A DNA stretch of 64,000 nt, from assembly GCA_045653035.1 (NCBI GenBank), contig JAZOLO010000006.1, positions 24,593 through 88,592 on the forward strand. The letters are read 5' to 3'. The number at the start of each line of letters is the position of its first letter. Position 1 is the stretch's first letter. Origin of the DNA: RGIG6353 sp045653035 (lineage in GTDB: Bacteria > Bacillota > Clostridia > Oscillospirales > SIG627). A program made the translations under genes and the position numbers. Below are positions 41,917-50,708 of the stretch, in pieces. The notes below the pieces were generated by a model that was given only the letters and a program-made list of their open reading frames with translations, had not been told where the DNA came from and did not search any database.

Positions 41917-42978
41917 ATGGAAAAAATAGATATAAAAAGTATGACAATAGAAGAAATCCGAGAGGATATTTCGGCCCTCGGACTTCCGAAATTCCGTGCC
42001 GACCAGATTTATAAATGGCTGTATCACTCTCTTGTCACCGACTTCCACGAGATGACCAATATCCCTAAAGCCTTACAGGATACTTTGGCGGAAAGGTACG
42101 AGATAACCGCACCAAAAATTGTGTCAAAGCTTGTGTCAAGGCTTGACGGCACCGAAAAGTATCTACTCGCTCTTTCCGACGGTAACATAATCGAAACCGT
42201 ACTTATGAGATACGAGCATGGAAACAGCGTGTGCGTTTCAACTCAGGTCGGTTGCAGAATGGGCTGTGCCTTTTGTGCTTCTACAAAAAACGGATTTGTC
42301 AGAGGGCTTAGACCCTCGGAAATTCTTTCCGAAATTGAAACGGTCACCCGTGAGCATAAGGGGGACAGCGAGCCCTTCCGTGTTTCAAATATCGTTCTAA
42401 TGGGAATAGGTGAGCCTCTTGACAACTATGACAACGTAATAAAGTTTTTACACCTTGTAAACGATGAAAAGGGTCTCGGCATAGGATACAGACACATTTC
42501 TCTTTCCACCTGCGGTCTTGTGGACGGGATTTTGAGACTTGCAAAAGAGGAGCTTCCCATAACTCTCTCCATATCCCTTCACGCACCAAACGATGAAATA
42601 AGAAGCAAGACCATGCCCATAAATCGCCGTTACAATATAGAAACGCTTCTCGGGGCGTGTCGTGAATACCAGAAGATTTGCGGAAGAAGAATAAGCTTTG
42701 AATACGCTCTTATTTCGGGAGTGAACGACTCTCCCGCACATGCAAAAGAGCTTGCTTCAAGGCTTCGTGGCATAATGTGCCACGTCAATCTCATTCCGGT
42801 AAACGCAATTCGTGAAAAAAATTTCAAAAAATCCACAAAAAACGACATAATTCTCTTTACAAATACCTTGAAAAATTGTAAAATAAATGCGACGGTTCGC
42901 AGAAAGCTCGGCTCGGATATAGATGCCGCCTGCGGACAGCTCAGAAACGACCATATAAAAGATACGGCAAAAATTTAA
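41917..42978 (+). CDS. rlmN: 23S rRNA/tRNA m2A methyltransferase
   Basis: 353 residues, a radical SAM enzyme with CRMGCAFC (Cys 113, 117, 120) and the resolving Cys near the C-terminus (AACGQLRND). The N-terminal helix bundle begins MTIEEIREDISALGLPKFRA. It makes 2-methyladenosine at 23S position 2503 and at tRNA position 37. The weak start site overlaps the rsmB stop region, implying coupling. Confidence 0.96.
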   Translation: MEKIDIKSMTIEEIREDISALGLPKFRADQIYKWLYHSLVTDFHEMTNIPKALQDTLAERYEITAPKIVSKLVSRLDGTEKYLLALSDGNIIETVLMRYEHGNSVCVSTQVGCRMGCAFCASTKNGFVRGLRPSEILSEIETVTREHKGDSEPFRVSNIVLMGIGEPLDNYDNVIKFLHLVNDEKGLGIGYRHISLSTCGLVDGILRLAKEELPITLSISLHAPNDEIRSKTMPINRRYNIETLLGACREYQKICGRRISFEYALISGVNDSPAHAKELASRLRGIMCHVNLIPVNAIREKNFKKSTKNDIILFTNTLKNCKINATVRRKLGSDIDAACGQLRNDHIKDTAKI

Positions 42979-42993
42979 GAAAGGAGGATGGGT

Positions 42994-43749
42994 ATGCAGA
43001 TTTTCGGTACCAGTGACGTAGGAAAGATAAGAAGTCTCAACGAGGATAATTTCAGTGTCGAGACAGATAACGGAATAGTGGTGGCACTCGTTTGTGACGG
43101 GATGGGCGGTGCACAGGCAGGCGAGGTAGCAAGCAGAATAGCCTGCAAAAGGTTTTCCGAGAGCATAATGCCCATACTCCGTAAGATAAAAGAAAGCGTT
43201 TCGGACAGAGCGGAGTTCATAATATCCGTTGACAGAGCAATTTACGAGGCGACAGACCTTTCAAACACCGAGGTCTTCAAAAAATCCTCTGCCGATAAAA
43301 AGCTTTCGGGAATGGGTACGACTCTTTCGGGCTGCGTTATAGTGGGTGATATTCTCTGGACCTTCAATATAGGAGACAGCAGAGTATATCACATAACCGA
43401 GGATAAATCCGAACAGCTTACCGTTGACCATTCCTTTGTACAGGCACTTCTCGATGCAGGTAAGATAACCGAGGAGGAGGCGCAAAGCCACCCCAACCGC
43501 AACGTTATAATGAGAGCACTTGGAATATCCCGTGACGTTGTTTGCGACGTTTGCCACATGGACCTTGAATCGGGATATTACCTTATATGCAGTGACGGAC
43601 TTTCCAACTATTATGACGAGGATTATTTTATAAAAACCGTCACCTCGGGAAAACCTATTTCCGAGAAGGTTGAAAGACTTGTTTCCCATGCCAACAGTAA
43701 AGGCGGCTCGGATAACATAACGGCGGTGCTTATAGATACCGAGAAGTGA
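42994..43749 (+). CDS. prpC: PP2C-type serine/threonine phosphatase
   Basis: About 251 residues with the PP2C metal-binding motifs VRSLNEDN-like RSLNEDNFSV, VCDGMGGAQAG, GDSRVYH and GGSDNITAVLI. It reverses PrkC phosphorylation. AGGAGG ends at 42987, so the ATG at 42994 is favoured over the ATG at 42988, which touches it. The kinase gene follows after 16 bases. Confidence 0.94.
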   Translation: MQIFGTSDVGKIRSLNEDNFSVETDNGIVVALVCDGMGGAQAGEVASRIACKRFSESIMPILRKIKESVSDRAEFIISVDRAIYEATDLSNTEVFKKSSADKKLSGMGTTLSGCVIVGDILWTFNIGDSRVYHITEDKSEQLTVDHSFVQALLDAGKITEEEAQSHPNRNVIMRALGISRDVVCDVCHMDLESGYYLICSDGLSNYYDEDYFIKTVTSGKPISEKVERLVSHANSKGGSDNITAVLIDTEK

Positions 43750-43765
43750 AAAGGTGGAGGAAAAA

Positions 43766-45817
43766 ATGAGTACAAACGATAAATTCGATGCCCTCATCGG
43801 ACAAGTTATAGACGACAGATACAAGATACTTTCCGTTGTAGGTATCGGCGGAATGTCGGTAGTCTTTAAGGCAGAGGACACAAAGGAAAAAAGAGTCGTT
43901 GCCATAAAGGTACTGAATGAGGTTACCGACGGAGACAGTCAGGCTGTAAAAAGATTTGTTAACGAATCACGTGCCATTTCAATGCTCTCCCACGAAAACA
44001 TAGTAAAGGTTTACGATATGTCCCTCAAGGACGACCTTAAATATATCGTAATGGAGCTTGTTGACGGAAAGACACTCAAGGAGTATATGGCAGAGAGAAA
44101 CAACCGCCTTCCCTTTGAGGAGACCGTAAATTTTATAGAGCAAATTCTACTCGCCCTTGAACACGCACATGAAAAGGGAGTAATACACAGAGATATAAAG
44201 CCTCACAATATGATAGTGCTTCCCGACGGAAAGCTTAAGGTTACCGACTTCGGTATTGCTAAAGCACCCGGCGGTGATACCATTTCAATGACGGATAAGG
44301 CACTTGGCACCGTTTACTATATCAGCCCCGAGCAGGCAAGCGGTAAGCCCACAGGCACATATTCCGATATATATTCAGTGGGAATAATGCTTTACGAGAT
44401 GGCAACGGGTAAGCTTCCCTTTGATGCAGATACACCTGTATCGGTAGCCATGAAGCAGATAAGCGACGAGCCACAGAAGCCCCGTGAGATAGAGCCCTCA
44501 CTTCCCGAGGGAATAGAGCAGATAATTCTTAAGGCGATATCTAAAAGTCCAGAAAACAGATTTAAATCTGCACGTTCAATGCTTCGTGCCGTGCGTATAC
44601 TCAAGGAAAATCCTATGGTAGTCTTTGAGGTAAAGGAGCAGAACGCACCGAAAGGCGGAAATACAGTGGCACAGAATAAAAAGAAACCCTATCGCAAGCC
44701 CATAAGTAAGGGTACGGGCAAGCCTGCGAAGGTTACCTTCTTCCCTATAATACTCGGTATAGTTATGGCGTTTTTTTCAGTACTCGTCATATCTGCTATC
44801 GTTGTCTTGATGGGACTATTTAAGGCAGGTACGAGCAGCGGAGACGACGTAATATACGCCGAAGTGCCCGACCTTGTAGGAGCAGTTTATGAGGAAGAAA
44901 TGAAGGAGAAATATCTTGAAGACCACTTCAAGATTGAGGTAGTATGGGCTGACAGACTCAACGACTCCTACGGCTACGGTGAGATTTACAACACAAAGCC
45001 CTCGGCAGGTGAGGTAAAGAAGATTAAGAACTCAACTGGTACGACTGACCTTATTCTTTACGTTAACCCTCTTGAGGGAAGCGCCCTCTTTGCAGATTAC
45101 ACTATAATGACAGAGGCGGAGGCGAAAATTGCACTCAGACGTCACGGATTTAACAACGTCGTGGTGGTTAAATCACCTCACGATACAGTCCTCTCGGGCT
45201 ACGTTTACGATACCTACCCGAGAGAAGGACAGATGGTGTCACAGGATGACGAAATAACCCTTTACGTCAGCACAGGAAAGAAGCTTCAGAACGTAATTGC
45301 AATGCCCGACCTTGTAGGTAAGACCAAGGGACAGGCAATGATAGATTTAAAGGACTTTGAGGTGGAATTTATAACAGTTTCAAACTCCTCGTCGGTAGGT
45401 ACTGTAGTAAGACAAAGCGTTACTCCCTTTACCGTAATTTCTCCCGAGTTCTGCGACAAGATTACTCTTTTTGTCAGCGACGGAAACGGCAAGACGGGAC
45501 TTGATACCGACAGCCTTTATCTCTATATGCCAAACCTTGAGGGCAAGGAGCTCTCCGCCGCATCGGTTGAGCTTGAAAAGTTCATTTCAAACGGAATAAA
45601 GGTAGTTTATAAGCCTTCTGAGGAGTCAGCGGAAATAGGTATTATCGTATCTCAAAGCCTTGAAGCAGGCAGTAAGATAATGGTAAACTATTCGGGTGAA
45701 ATCGTTATCTACTACGGCACGGGAATAAAAGAGCCCGACGAACCTGTAATATCTGATGAACCAAAAACACCTGACGAGCCTGAAGAGTCACAGGGCGGAC
45801 CAATAGTAATAGTATAA
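43766..45817 (+). CDS. prkC: PASTA domain serine/threonine kinase
   Basis: 683 residues: kinase domain with VAIKVL, HRDIKPHN (catalytic Asp 143) and DFGIAK, then a basic juxtamembrane stretch, one membrane helix (about residues 326-352) and at least three PASTA repeats (EVPDLVGAVYEEEM, MPDLVGKTKGQAMI, MPNLEGKELSAASV). A Pro/Glu/Asp tail ends the protein. PASTA domains sense muropeptides; the kinase controls wall metabolism, germination or growth arrest. GGTGGAGG supports the start. Confidence 0.95.
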   Translation: MSTNDKFDALIGQVIDDRYKILSVVGIGGMSVVFKAEDTKEKRVVAIKVLNEVTDGDSQAVKRFVNESRAISMLSHENIVKVYDMSLKDDLKYIVMELVDGKTLKEYMAERNNRLPFEETVNFIEQILLALEHAHEKGVIHRDIKPHNMIVLPDGKLKVTDFGIAKAPGGDTISMTDKALGTVYYISPEQASGKPTGTYSDIYSVGIMLYEMATGKLPFDADTPVSVAMKQISDEPQKPREIEPSLPEGIEQIILKAISKSPENRFKSARSMLRAVRILKENPMVVFEVKEQNAPKGGNTVAQNKKKPYRKPISKGTGKPAKVTFFPIILGIVMAFFSVLVISAIVVLMGLFKAGTSSGDDVIYAEVPDLVGAVYEEEMKEKYLEDHFKIEVVWADRLNDSYGYGEIYNTKPSAGEVKKIKNSTGTTDLILYVNPLEGSALFADYTIMTEAEAKIALRRHGFNNVVVVKSPHDTVLSGYVYDTYPREGQMVSQDDEITLYVSTGKKLQNVIAMPDLVGKTKGQAMIDLKDFEVEFITVSNSSSVGTVVRQSVTPFTVISPEFCDKITLFVSDGNGKTGLDTDSLYLYMPNLEGKELSAASVELEKFISNGIKVVYKPSEESAEIGIIVSQSLEAGSKIMVNYSGEIVIYYGTGIKEPDEPVISDEPKTPDEPEESQGGPIVIV

Positions 45818-45861
45818 TTTTTAAAGAGGGGAGCTTCCCCTCTTTAATGATAGAGAGGATT

Positions 45862-46761
45862 ATGAATAACGGAAAAATTTTAAGCTGTGTCGGAGGAATA
45901 TATACCGTAAAGTGCGGTGATACCCTTTATGAATGCTATGCAAAGGGGTCTTTCCGCCATGACGGACTCACCCCCATGGCAGGGGACGAGGTAGCCTTTG
46001 AAACCGATGAGGGGGGGAAGGGCTTTATAACTAAAGTGCTTGAGCGTAAAAACTTTCTCATCCGTCCCGAGGTTGCGAATATCGGCGTTATGTTTATGGT
46101 GTTCGCCCTCCATTCTCCCGACCCGAATTTTCTTGCCATAGATAAGCTCACCGCTCTTGCCGAGCACGCTGAAATCGAGTCGGTTATAGTATTCAACAAA
46201 AGCGATATTGCGGACGAGAAGAATAAAAAAGAAATTACGGACGTGTACGAGAGGGCAGGATACCCCGTAATAGTCCTTTCCGCCGCCGATAATCCCACAG
46301 AGGTCAGAGATAAGCTTTACCCCTTTGCCAAGGGTAAGGTGGCAGTTTTCACAGGCCCTTCGGGAGTTGGAAAAAGCACTATTATAAACGCCCTTTATCC
46401 CACCCTTTCCCTTGAAACGGGAAAGATAAGCGAAAAGAACAGACGAGGAAAGAATACTACACGTACCACTACCCTCTATCCTGTGGACGGGGAAGGTACA
46501 TACCTTGTGGATACACCAGGCTTTACACTACTTGATTTTGACCGCTTCCGCTTTATGAAAAAGGAGGAGCTTGTTTTTGCCTTCCGTGAATACGCACCCC
46601 TTGCCCTTGAATGCAGATATACGAAATGCACTCACACCAAGGAGGAGGGCTGTAAAATTCTTGAGAAGATAAATGACGGAACACTGCCCGTCTCCCGTCA
46701 CGAAAGCTTTCTTTCTCTTTGGGAAATACTTAAAAACCACAAGGATTGGGAAAAGAATTAA
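45862..46761 (+). CDS. rsgA: ribosome small subunit-dependent GTPase A
   Basis: About 299 residues. An OB-fold (RHDGLTPMAGDEVAF) precedes a circularly permuted GTPase: NKSD (G4) comes before GPSGVGKST (G1, about residue 165) and DTPGF (G3). The zinc site at the C-terminus is CRYTKCTHTKEEGCKI. It helps mature the 30S subunit. An ATG at 45847 is also in frame but lacks a ribosome site. Confidence 0.95.
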   Translation: MNNGKILSCVGGIYTVKCGDTLYECYAKGSFRHDGLTPMAGDEVAFETDEGGKGFITKVLERKNFLIRPEVANIGVMFMVFALHSPDPNFLAIDKLTALAEHAEIESVIVFNKSDIADEKNKKEITDVYERAGYPVIVLSAADNPTEVRDKLYPFAKGKVAVFTGPSGVGKSTIINALYPTLSLETGKISEKNRRGKNTTRTTTLYPVDGEGTYLVDTPGFTLLDFDRFRFMKKEELVFAFREYAPLALECRYTKCTHTKEEGCKILEKINDGTLPVSRHESFLSLWEILKNHKDWEKN

Positions 46762-46769
46762 AAAAAGTC

Positions 46770-46798
46770 TTGACAAAAGAAGAGTTATAGTGTAAAAT
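46770..46798 (+). promoter_or_regulatory. promoter of the ylxM-ffh operon
   Basis: TTGACA (46770-46775), 17-base spacer, TAAAAT (46793-46798). Confidence 0.8.
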
Positions 46799-46804
46799 AT
46801 GCAA

Positions 46805-46829
46805 GGTGTAAAGAAAAAATATTTACACC
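46805..46829 (+). promoter_or_regulatory. inverted repeat in the ylxM leader
   Basis: GGTGTAAA and TTTACACC are perfect 8-base arms with a 9-base A/T loop, starting six bases after the -10 box. It may be an operator or an RNA hairpin at the transcript's 5' end; no T tract follows. Confidence 0.55.
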
Positions 46830-46842
46830 TATGGAGAGAACA

Positions 46843-47142
46843 GTGAAAGAAAAAGATTTTTCGGTTTGCCTGTTATACGATATATATGCACCGCTGATAA
46901 GCGAAAAGAAGAGGACTGTGTTCGAGCTTTCCTTCTGGGAGGATATGTCACTGTCCGAGATTGCGGAGCATACGGGTACGACGCGTCAGGGTGTCAGAGA
47001 GCTTATAAAGAGAACTATTGACGAGCTTGAAAGCCTTGAAAGCCTCATGAACTTAAAGGAGATAAAGGATAAACTTCTCCATGTGGCAGAGGTAACAAAG
47101 GACAAGGATACCGCCGAAAAGATAAGAAGCCTTTTAGCGTAA
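46843..47142 (+). CDS. ylxM: YlxM-like signal recognition particle-associated protein
   Basis: About 99 residues, mostly helical with a helix-turn-helix (MSLSEIAEHTGTTRQGVREL), as in sigma region 4-like YlxM proteins. The GTG at 46843 has GGAGAG in front; an ATG at 46831 directly touches the leader hairpin and has no site. YlxM is encoded before ffh in most Bacillota and binds SRP in some species. Confidence 0.85.
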   Translation: MKEKDFSVCLLYDIYAPLISEKKRTVFELSFWEDMSLSEIAEHTGTTRQGVRELIKRTIDELESLESLMNLKEIKDKLLHVAEVTKDKDTAEKIRSLLA

Positions 47143-47154
47143 AGGAGGGGGTTT

Positions 47155-48483
47155 ATGTTTCAGAGTCTTACGGATAAAATATCCGATGCCTTCAAAAAAT
47201 TCAGAAACAAGGGAAAGCTCACCGAATCCGACGTTAAAGAGGGAATGCGTGAAATAAAGCTTGCGCTTCTTGAAGCAGACGTAAACTTCAAGGTGGTAAA
47301 GGCGTTTATAAATAAGGTTTCTGAAAGAGCGGTAGGCAGTGAGGTGCTTGAAAGCCTTATGCCTGCTCAACAGATAGTTAAGATAGTTAACGAGGAGCTT
47401 TGTGCTATAATGGGTGAAAAGCACGAAAAGCTCGTTACCTCCCCCAAGCCTCCCACGGTAGTTATGATGTGCGGCTTGCAGGGTGCAGGTAAAACCACCC
47501 ACGCCGCAAAGCTTGCGCTTCTTATGAAGAAGCAGGGAAGAACTCCTCTTCTCGTTGCCTGTGACGTATACCGCCCTGCCGCTATAAAACAGCTCCACGT
47601 TGTAGGAGAGCAGGTAGGTGCTAAGGTCTACTCGGAGGAAAACGAAAAGGACCCCGTTAAGATAGCAAAGAACGGCGTTAGACTTGCAGAACGCGAGGGC
47701 TACGACCTTGTGTTTATAGATACCGCAGGACGTCTCCACATTGATGAGGTGCTGATGCATGAGCTTGAGGAGATAAAAGCGGCGGTAAACCCCACAGAGA
47801 TACTTCTCGTTATTGACGCGATGCTCGGTCAGGACGCGGTGAACGTTGCGGAGCACTTTAACTCGCTTCTCGATATCACGGGCGTAATACTCACAAAGCT
47901 TGACGGTGACACCCGAGGCGGTGCGGCACTTTCGGTAAGACACGTAACGGGCAAGCCCATAAAGTACGTGGGTACAGGAGAAAAGCTTGACAACATCGAG
48001 CCCTTCCATCCTGAGCGAATGGCATCGAGAATACTCGGAATGGGCGACGTACTTTCTCTTATCGAAAAGGCACAGGAAAGCTTTGACGAGAAGAAGGCGC
48101 TGGAGCTTGAAAAGAAGCTTCGTCAACAGACCTTCACTCTATCCGATTACCTCGACCAGTTCGCACAGCTGAAGAACATGGGAAACCTTGACCAGCTTGT
48201 GGGAATGCTTCCGGGAATGAAGCCGGGTGCAATGAAGGACGTAAAGGTAGACGAAAAACAGCTTGCAAGACAAGAGGCGATAATCCTTTCGATGACCGAA
48301 AAGGAAAGGGAAAACCCCGACCTTCTGAACTCGTCGAGAAAAAAGAGAATAGCCGCAGGAAGTGGAACGTCGGTTGAAGAAATAAACAGACTTCTCAAGC
48401 AGTTTAACCAGATAAAGGAGCTTATGAAGCAGTTTACGAGGCCTGGCAAGAGGTTCGGCAGAAAATTACCCTTCGGTTTTTAA
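47155..48483 (+). CDS. ffh: signal recognition particle protein
   Basis: 442 residues: N domain, GTPase G domain with GLQGAGKTTHAAKLA and DTAGR, then the Met-rich M domain (MGNLDQLVGMLPGMKPGAM) that binds 4.5S RNA and signal sequences. GGAGGGGG precedes the ATG. The TKLDGD G4 motif is intact. Confidence 0.97.
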   Translation: MFQSLTDKISDAFKKFRNKGKLTESDVKEGMREIKLALLEADVNFKVVKAFINKVSERAVGSEVLESLMPAQQIVKIVNEELCAIMGEKHEKLVTSPKPPTVVMMCGLQGAGKTTHAAKLALLMKKQGRTPLLVACDVYRPAAIKQLHVVGEQVGAKVYSEENEKDPVKIAKNGVRLAEREGYDLVFIDTAGRLHIDEVLMHELEEIKAAVNPTEILLVIDAMLGQDAVNVAEHFNSLLDITGVILTKLDGDTRGGAALSVRHVTGKPIKYVGTGEKLDNIEPFHPERMASRILGMGDVLSLIEKAQESFDEKKALELEKKLRQQTFTLSDYLDQFAQLKNMGNLDQLVGMLPGMKPGAMKDVKVDEKQLARQEAIILSMTEKERENPDLLNSSRKKRIAAGSGTSVEEINRLLKQFNQIKELMKQFTRPGKRFGRKLPFGF

Positions 48484-48540
48484 TATTCGGAAACGAATTC
48501 ATAAATAAAAACATAAAAATAAGCCATGGAGGTGAAAATA

Positions 48541-48786
48541 ATGGCAGTTAAAATCAGACTTAGAAGAATGGGTGCAAAGAAGGCTCCCTTTTACCGTGTA
48601 GTTGTTGCGGATTCAAGATATCCCAGAGACGGAAGATTTATCGAGGAGATTGGTTATTACAATCCTATGGCAAATCCCGCTGAGATAAAGATTGACGTTG
48701 ATGCAGCAAAGAAGTGGATTGCTAACGGTGCTCAGCCCACCGAAACTGCAAAGAGTCTTCTTAAGAAGACAGGTGCAATCGACTAA
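48541..48786 (+). CDS. rpsP: 30S ribosomal protein S16
   Basis: 81 residues, opening MAVKIRLRRMGAKKAPFYRV, with the usual SRYPRDGRFIEEIGYYNP block. GGAGGTGA lies before this ATG, so an in-frame GTG upstream is not used. Confidence 0.97.
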   Translation: MAVKIRLRRMGAKKAPFYRVVVADSRYPRDGRFIEEIGYYNPMANPAEIKIDVDAAKKWIANGAQPTETAKSLLKKTGAID

Positions 48787-48804
48787 TATTTCGGAGGAAC
48801 AGTT

Positions 48805-49044
48805 TTGAAGAAACTTTTAATCGACCTCGCATCGGCGATAGTCGATGTACCCGAAGAAGTAGTAGTTAACGAGCGTATGGAGGGAGATACTCTCCACCTT
48901 GAGCTCTCCGTTGCAAAAAACGACATGGGCAAGGTAATCGGCAAAGGCGGTAGAATTGCCAAAGCGATACGCACTGTTATGAAGGCTTCTTCCACAAAGA
49001 ATGATCAGCACGTGGTTGTTGATATAGTAGAAAAAGAGAGGTAA
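48805..49044 (+). CDS. khpA: KH domain RNA-binding protein KhpA
   Basis: 79 residues from a TTG start with GGAGGA before it. The KH motif is VIGKGGRIAKAIRTV. KhpA forms a dimer with KhpB and binds many RNAs. In most Bacillota rimM-trmD-rplS follow; here a terminator and a repeat region follow, so the operon is short. Confidence 0.92.
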   Translation: MKKLLIDLASAIVDVPEEVVVNERMEGDTLHLELSVAKNDMGKVIGKGGRIAKAIRTVMKASSTKNDQHVVVDIVEKER

Positions 49045-49058
49045 AACCTCTCTTTTTT
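49031..49058 (+). terminator. terminator after khpA
   Basis: AAAGAGAGGT and ACCTCTCTTT around AAA, then TTTT; the left arm overlaps the last khpA codons. Confidence 0.85.
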
Positions 49059-49076
49059 CTGTTAAGCTAGATATAT

Positions 49077-49255
49077 TTTGGTTAAAACCGAAAACTTTGT
49101 AAATTAGAAATGTTAAATGAGAAATGAGAAATTGTGGATATTTTCCTTTCAGGAAAATTACAATTGATTATAATTTTGCTTTCAGCAAAATTTTCCGAAA
49201 TTTCTAACTTCTAATTTCTAATTTCTAATTTCTAATTTCTCAATTTCTCGTCGCT
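49077..49255. repeat. A/T-rich element with hairpins and AATTTCT repeats
   Basis: After TTTTGGTTAAAACCGAAAA (also at 32549-32567) come AATTAGAAAT and GAGAAATGAGAAATT, then hairpins TTTTCCTTTCAGGAAAA and AATTTTGCTTTCAGCAAAATT, then five tandem copies of a seven-base AATTTCT unit ending in CTCAATTTCT. The left GAGAAATT-type words and the right AATTTCTC-type words are complementary, so the region is a loose palindrome with inner hairpins. No gene is visible between 49045 and 49344. Confidence 0.6.
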
Positions 49256-49274
49256 TTTTTGTAATGTTAATAAT

Positions 49275-49332
49275 TATTATAGTTTTCGTGGGGGTGTAAG
49301 GGGGAGTGCTTTTGTAAAAAGCACTCCCCCTT
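49275..49332. repeat. conserved hairpin, second copy
   Basis: ATTATAGTTTTCGTGG then AAGGGGGAGTGC/GCACTCCCCCTT with A/T-rich loop. Same order and nearly the same sequence as 8794-8850, again just beyond the stop of a minus-strand gene. Confidence 0.6.
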
Positions 49333-49344
49333 AAAATAAAACCT

Positions 49345-50262
49345 TCAATACTGCCAGTCGGCAACGTTTCCTTCGGTAATAAAGTAATTGTTTTTGATAA
49401 AATGCTTGTCGGCGGCATAAGAGTCTACGATAACAAGCTTTACTTTCATTTTGGAGGGTATAATATTCTTTATGTAGACCGAGGCTACGTCTCCTACCTG
49501 TACACCGCCTTTCCACTCCGCAAGACCTGCAAGGTTTGGAGCAAGCTCCACGAAAATTCCGTAGCTTTCAATGCTCCTTACAATTCCTGCCACCGTCTGA
49601 CCTATTTCAAAGCAGTCGGCATTTTCCTCCCACGTTCCAAGAAGCTCCTTATGAGAAAGGGCAATTCTGCCCAGTGAAATGTTGTTGGGCACCTCAATGG
49701 GCTCTTCTCTTGACTTTACCACAGCCCTGATTGACTGACCGATAGAAAATCTGTCGTCGGGGTGAGAGATGCGTGACACCGAAATGGAGTCAATGGAAAG
49801 AAGTGAAATAATACCGCAACCGATATCGCAGAAAGCACCGAAGGGTTCAAAGTGTGTAACCCTTGCATCAATAACGTCACCTATTTCAAGGGTGTTGAGA
49901 TAGTTTTTAACGCAAAGCTCCTGAGCACGTCGGCGTGAGAGGTATGCGACAGGCTCACCGCCCTCAGGGTATTCTATTCTGTCTATTACAAAAGAAACTG
50001 CCTTGCCGACTCTCGTTATAACCGCAATATCACGGGGTGCTTTTCCGTCCTCACTCCAAGCCACCTCGTCACGGGGAATGATGCCTCGGCATACACCAAG
50101 GTCAACGGATAATTCAAAACGAGAGGAACAGAGCATAACTCTTGCCTCAAGAATTTTCGAGCTTGCCCTTGCTTCTTCAAGAGAAGCCATACTGGACATA
50201 GCCTCTTTGTTTCGTGCGGTCTTTATGATAAGTCCCTCGGGAAAGTAATTTTTATCGTTCAT
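49345..50262 (-). CDS. S1 RNA-binding domain protein
   Basis: 305 residues with two recognisable S1 domains: LEIGDVIDARVTHFEPFGAF starts one (about residue 125) and FEIGQTVAGIVRSIESYGIF the other. The N-terminal part (LEARVMLCSSRFELSVDLGV) could be a degenerate third S1 fold. It resembles short Clostridial relatives of ribosomal protein S1 that lack the reductase LytB fusion. A likely role is RNA or ribosome binding. The start has GGAGG upstream on the minus strand. Confidence 0.85.
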   Translation of the reverse strand: MNDKNYFPEGLIIKTARNKEAMSSMASLEEARASSKILEARVMLCSSRFELSVDLGVCRGIIPRDEVAWSEDGKAPRDIAVITRVGKAVSFVIDRIEYPEGGEPVAYLSRRRAQELCVKNYLNTLEIGDVIDARVTHFEPFGAFCDIGCGIISLLSIDSISVSRISHPDDRFSIGQSIRAVVKSREEPIEVPNNISLGRIALSHKELLGTWEENADCFEIGQTVAGIVRSIESYGIFVELAPNLAGLAEWKGGVQVGDVASVYIKNIIPSKMKVKLVIVDSYAADKHFIKNNYFITEGNVADWQY

Positions 50263-50402
50263 ATTACGCCTCCAATGTTTTTACTTCATTTTATTCATAC
50301 GTCAAATTCTTTATGCCTATTTTAATATTTCACCCATATCAAATTTTGTCATATTAAGGGAGTAAAAAAACTATTCAAAAAAATTAAAAAGTATGCTACA
50401 AT

Positions 50403-50680
50403 ATAGCCGAAGAGAGCCGAACTATTATCGCCGAGCAACTCCCTTTTTGGTCTAAATTTTCCTTTGTCGCTTGGAATACGTAAAGTATTCCTGCACTTCG
50501 CATAAAAATTTATCCTCAAAAATCATCTTTCCTCGGTTCGAGGGAAGTTTCAAGTGGTAATTTTAGTTCATATCGAGGCGCATTTTTTGAAGTAATACTT
50601 TAGTATTACAAGGGAAATCAACGAAGATATGGGCTAAAATCACCCTTGAAACCGAAAAGAGTTCGACTCTCTTCGGCTAT
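50403..50680. repeat. large branched palindromic element upstream of mtaB
   Basis: Outer arms 50403-50422 and 50661-50680 are 20 bases long with one mismatch (ATAGCCGAAGAGAGC.. and ..CTCTCTTCGGCTAT). Arm 1 (about 50444-50524) has TTTTTGG..TAAATTTT paired with AAAATTTATCCTCAAAAA and a core GGAATAC-GTAAA-GTATTCC. Arm 2 (about 50548-50652) pairs GTTTCAAGTGG with CACCCTTGAAAC and holds GAAGTAATAC-TTTA-GTATTACAAG. Both cores are variants of the core in the 8.6 kb element, in opposite orientation. The element fills most of the 446-base gap before mtaB. Confidence 0.8.
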
Positions 50681-50708
50681 AATAAAGAAATCAAAGGAAT
50701 GCACAAAA

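Noticed and set aside
45847..45861. Upstream ATG for rsgA
   Set aside because: It is preceded by the terminator-like CCCCTCTTT sequence and lacks a ribosome site; the ATG at 45862 has GAGAGG.
47134..48126. 330-codon minus-strand open frame opposite ffh
   Set aside because: Shadow of ffh codon usage; no plausible protein and no start site.
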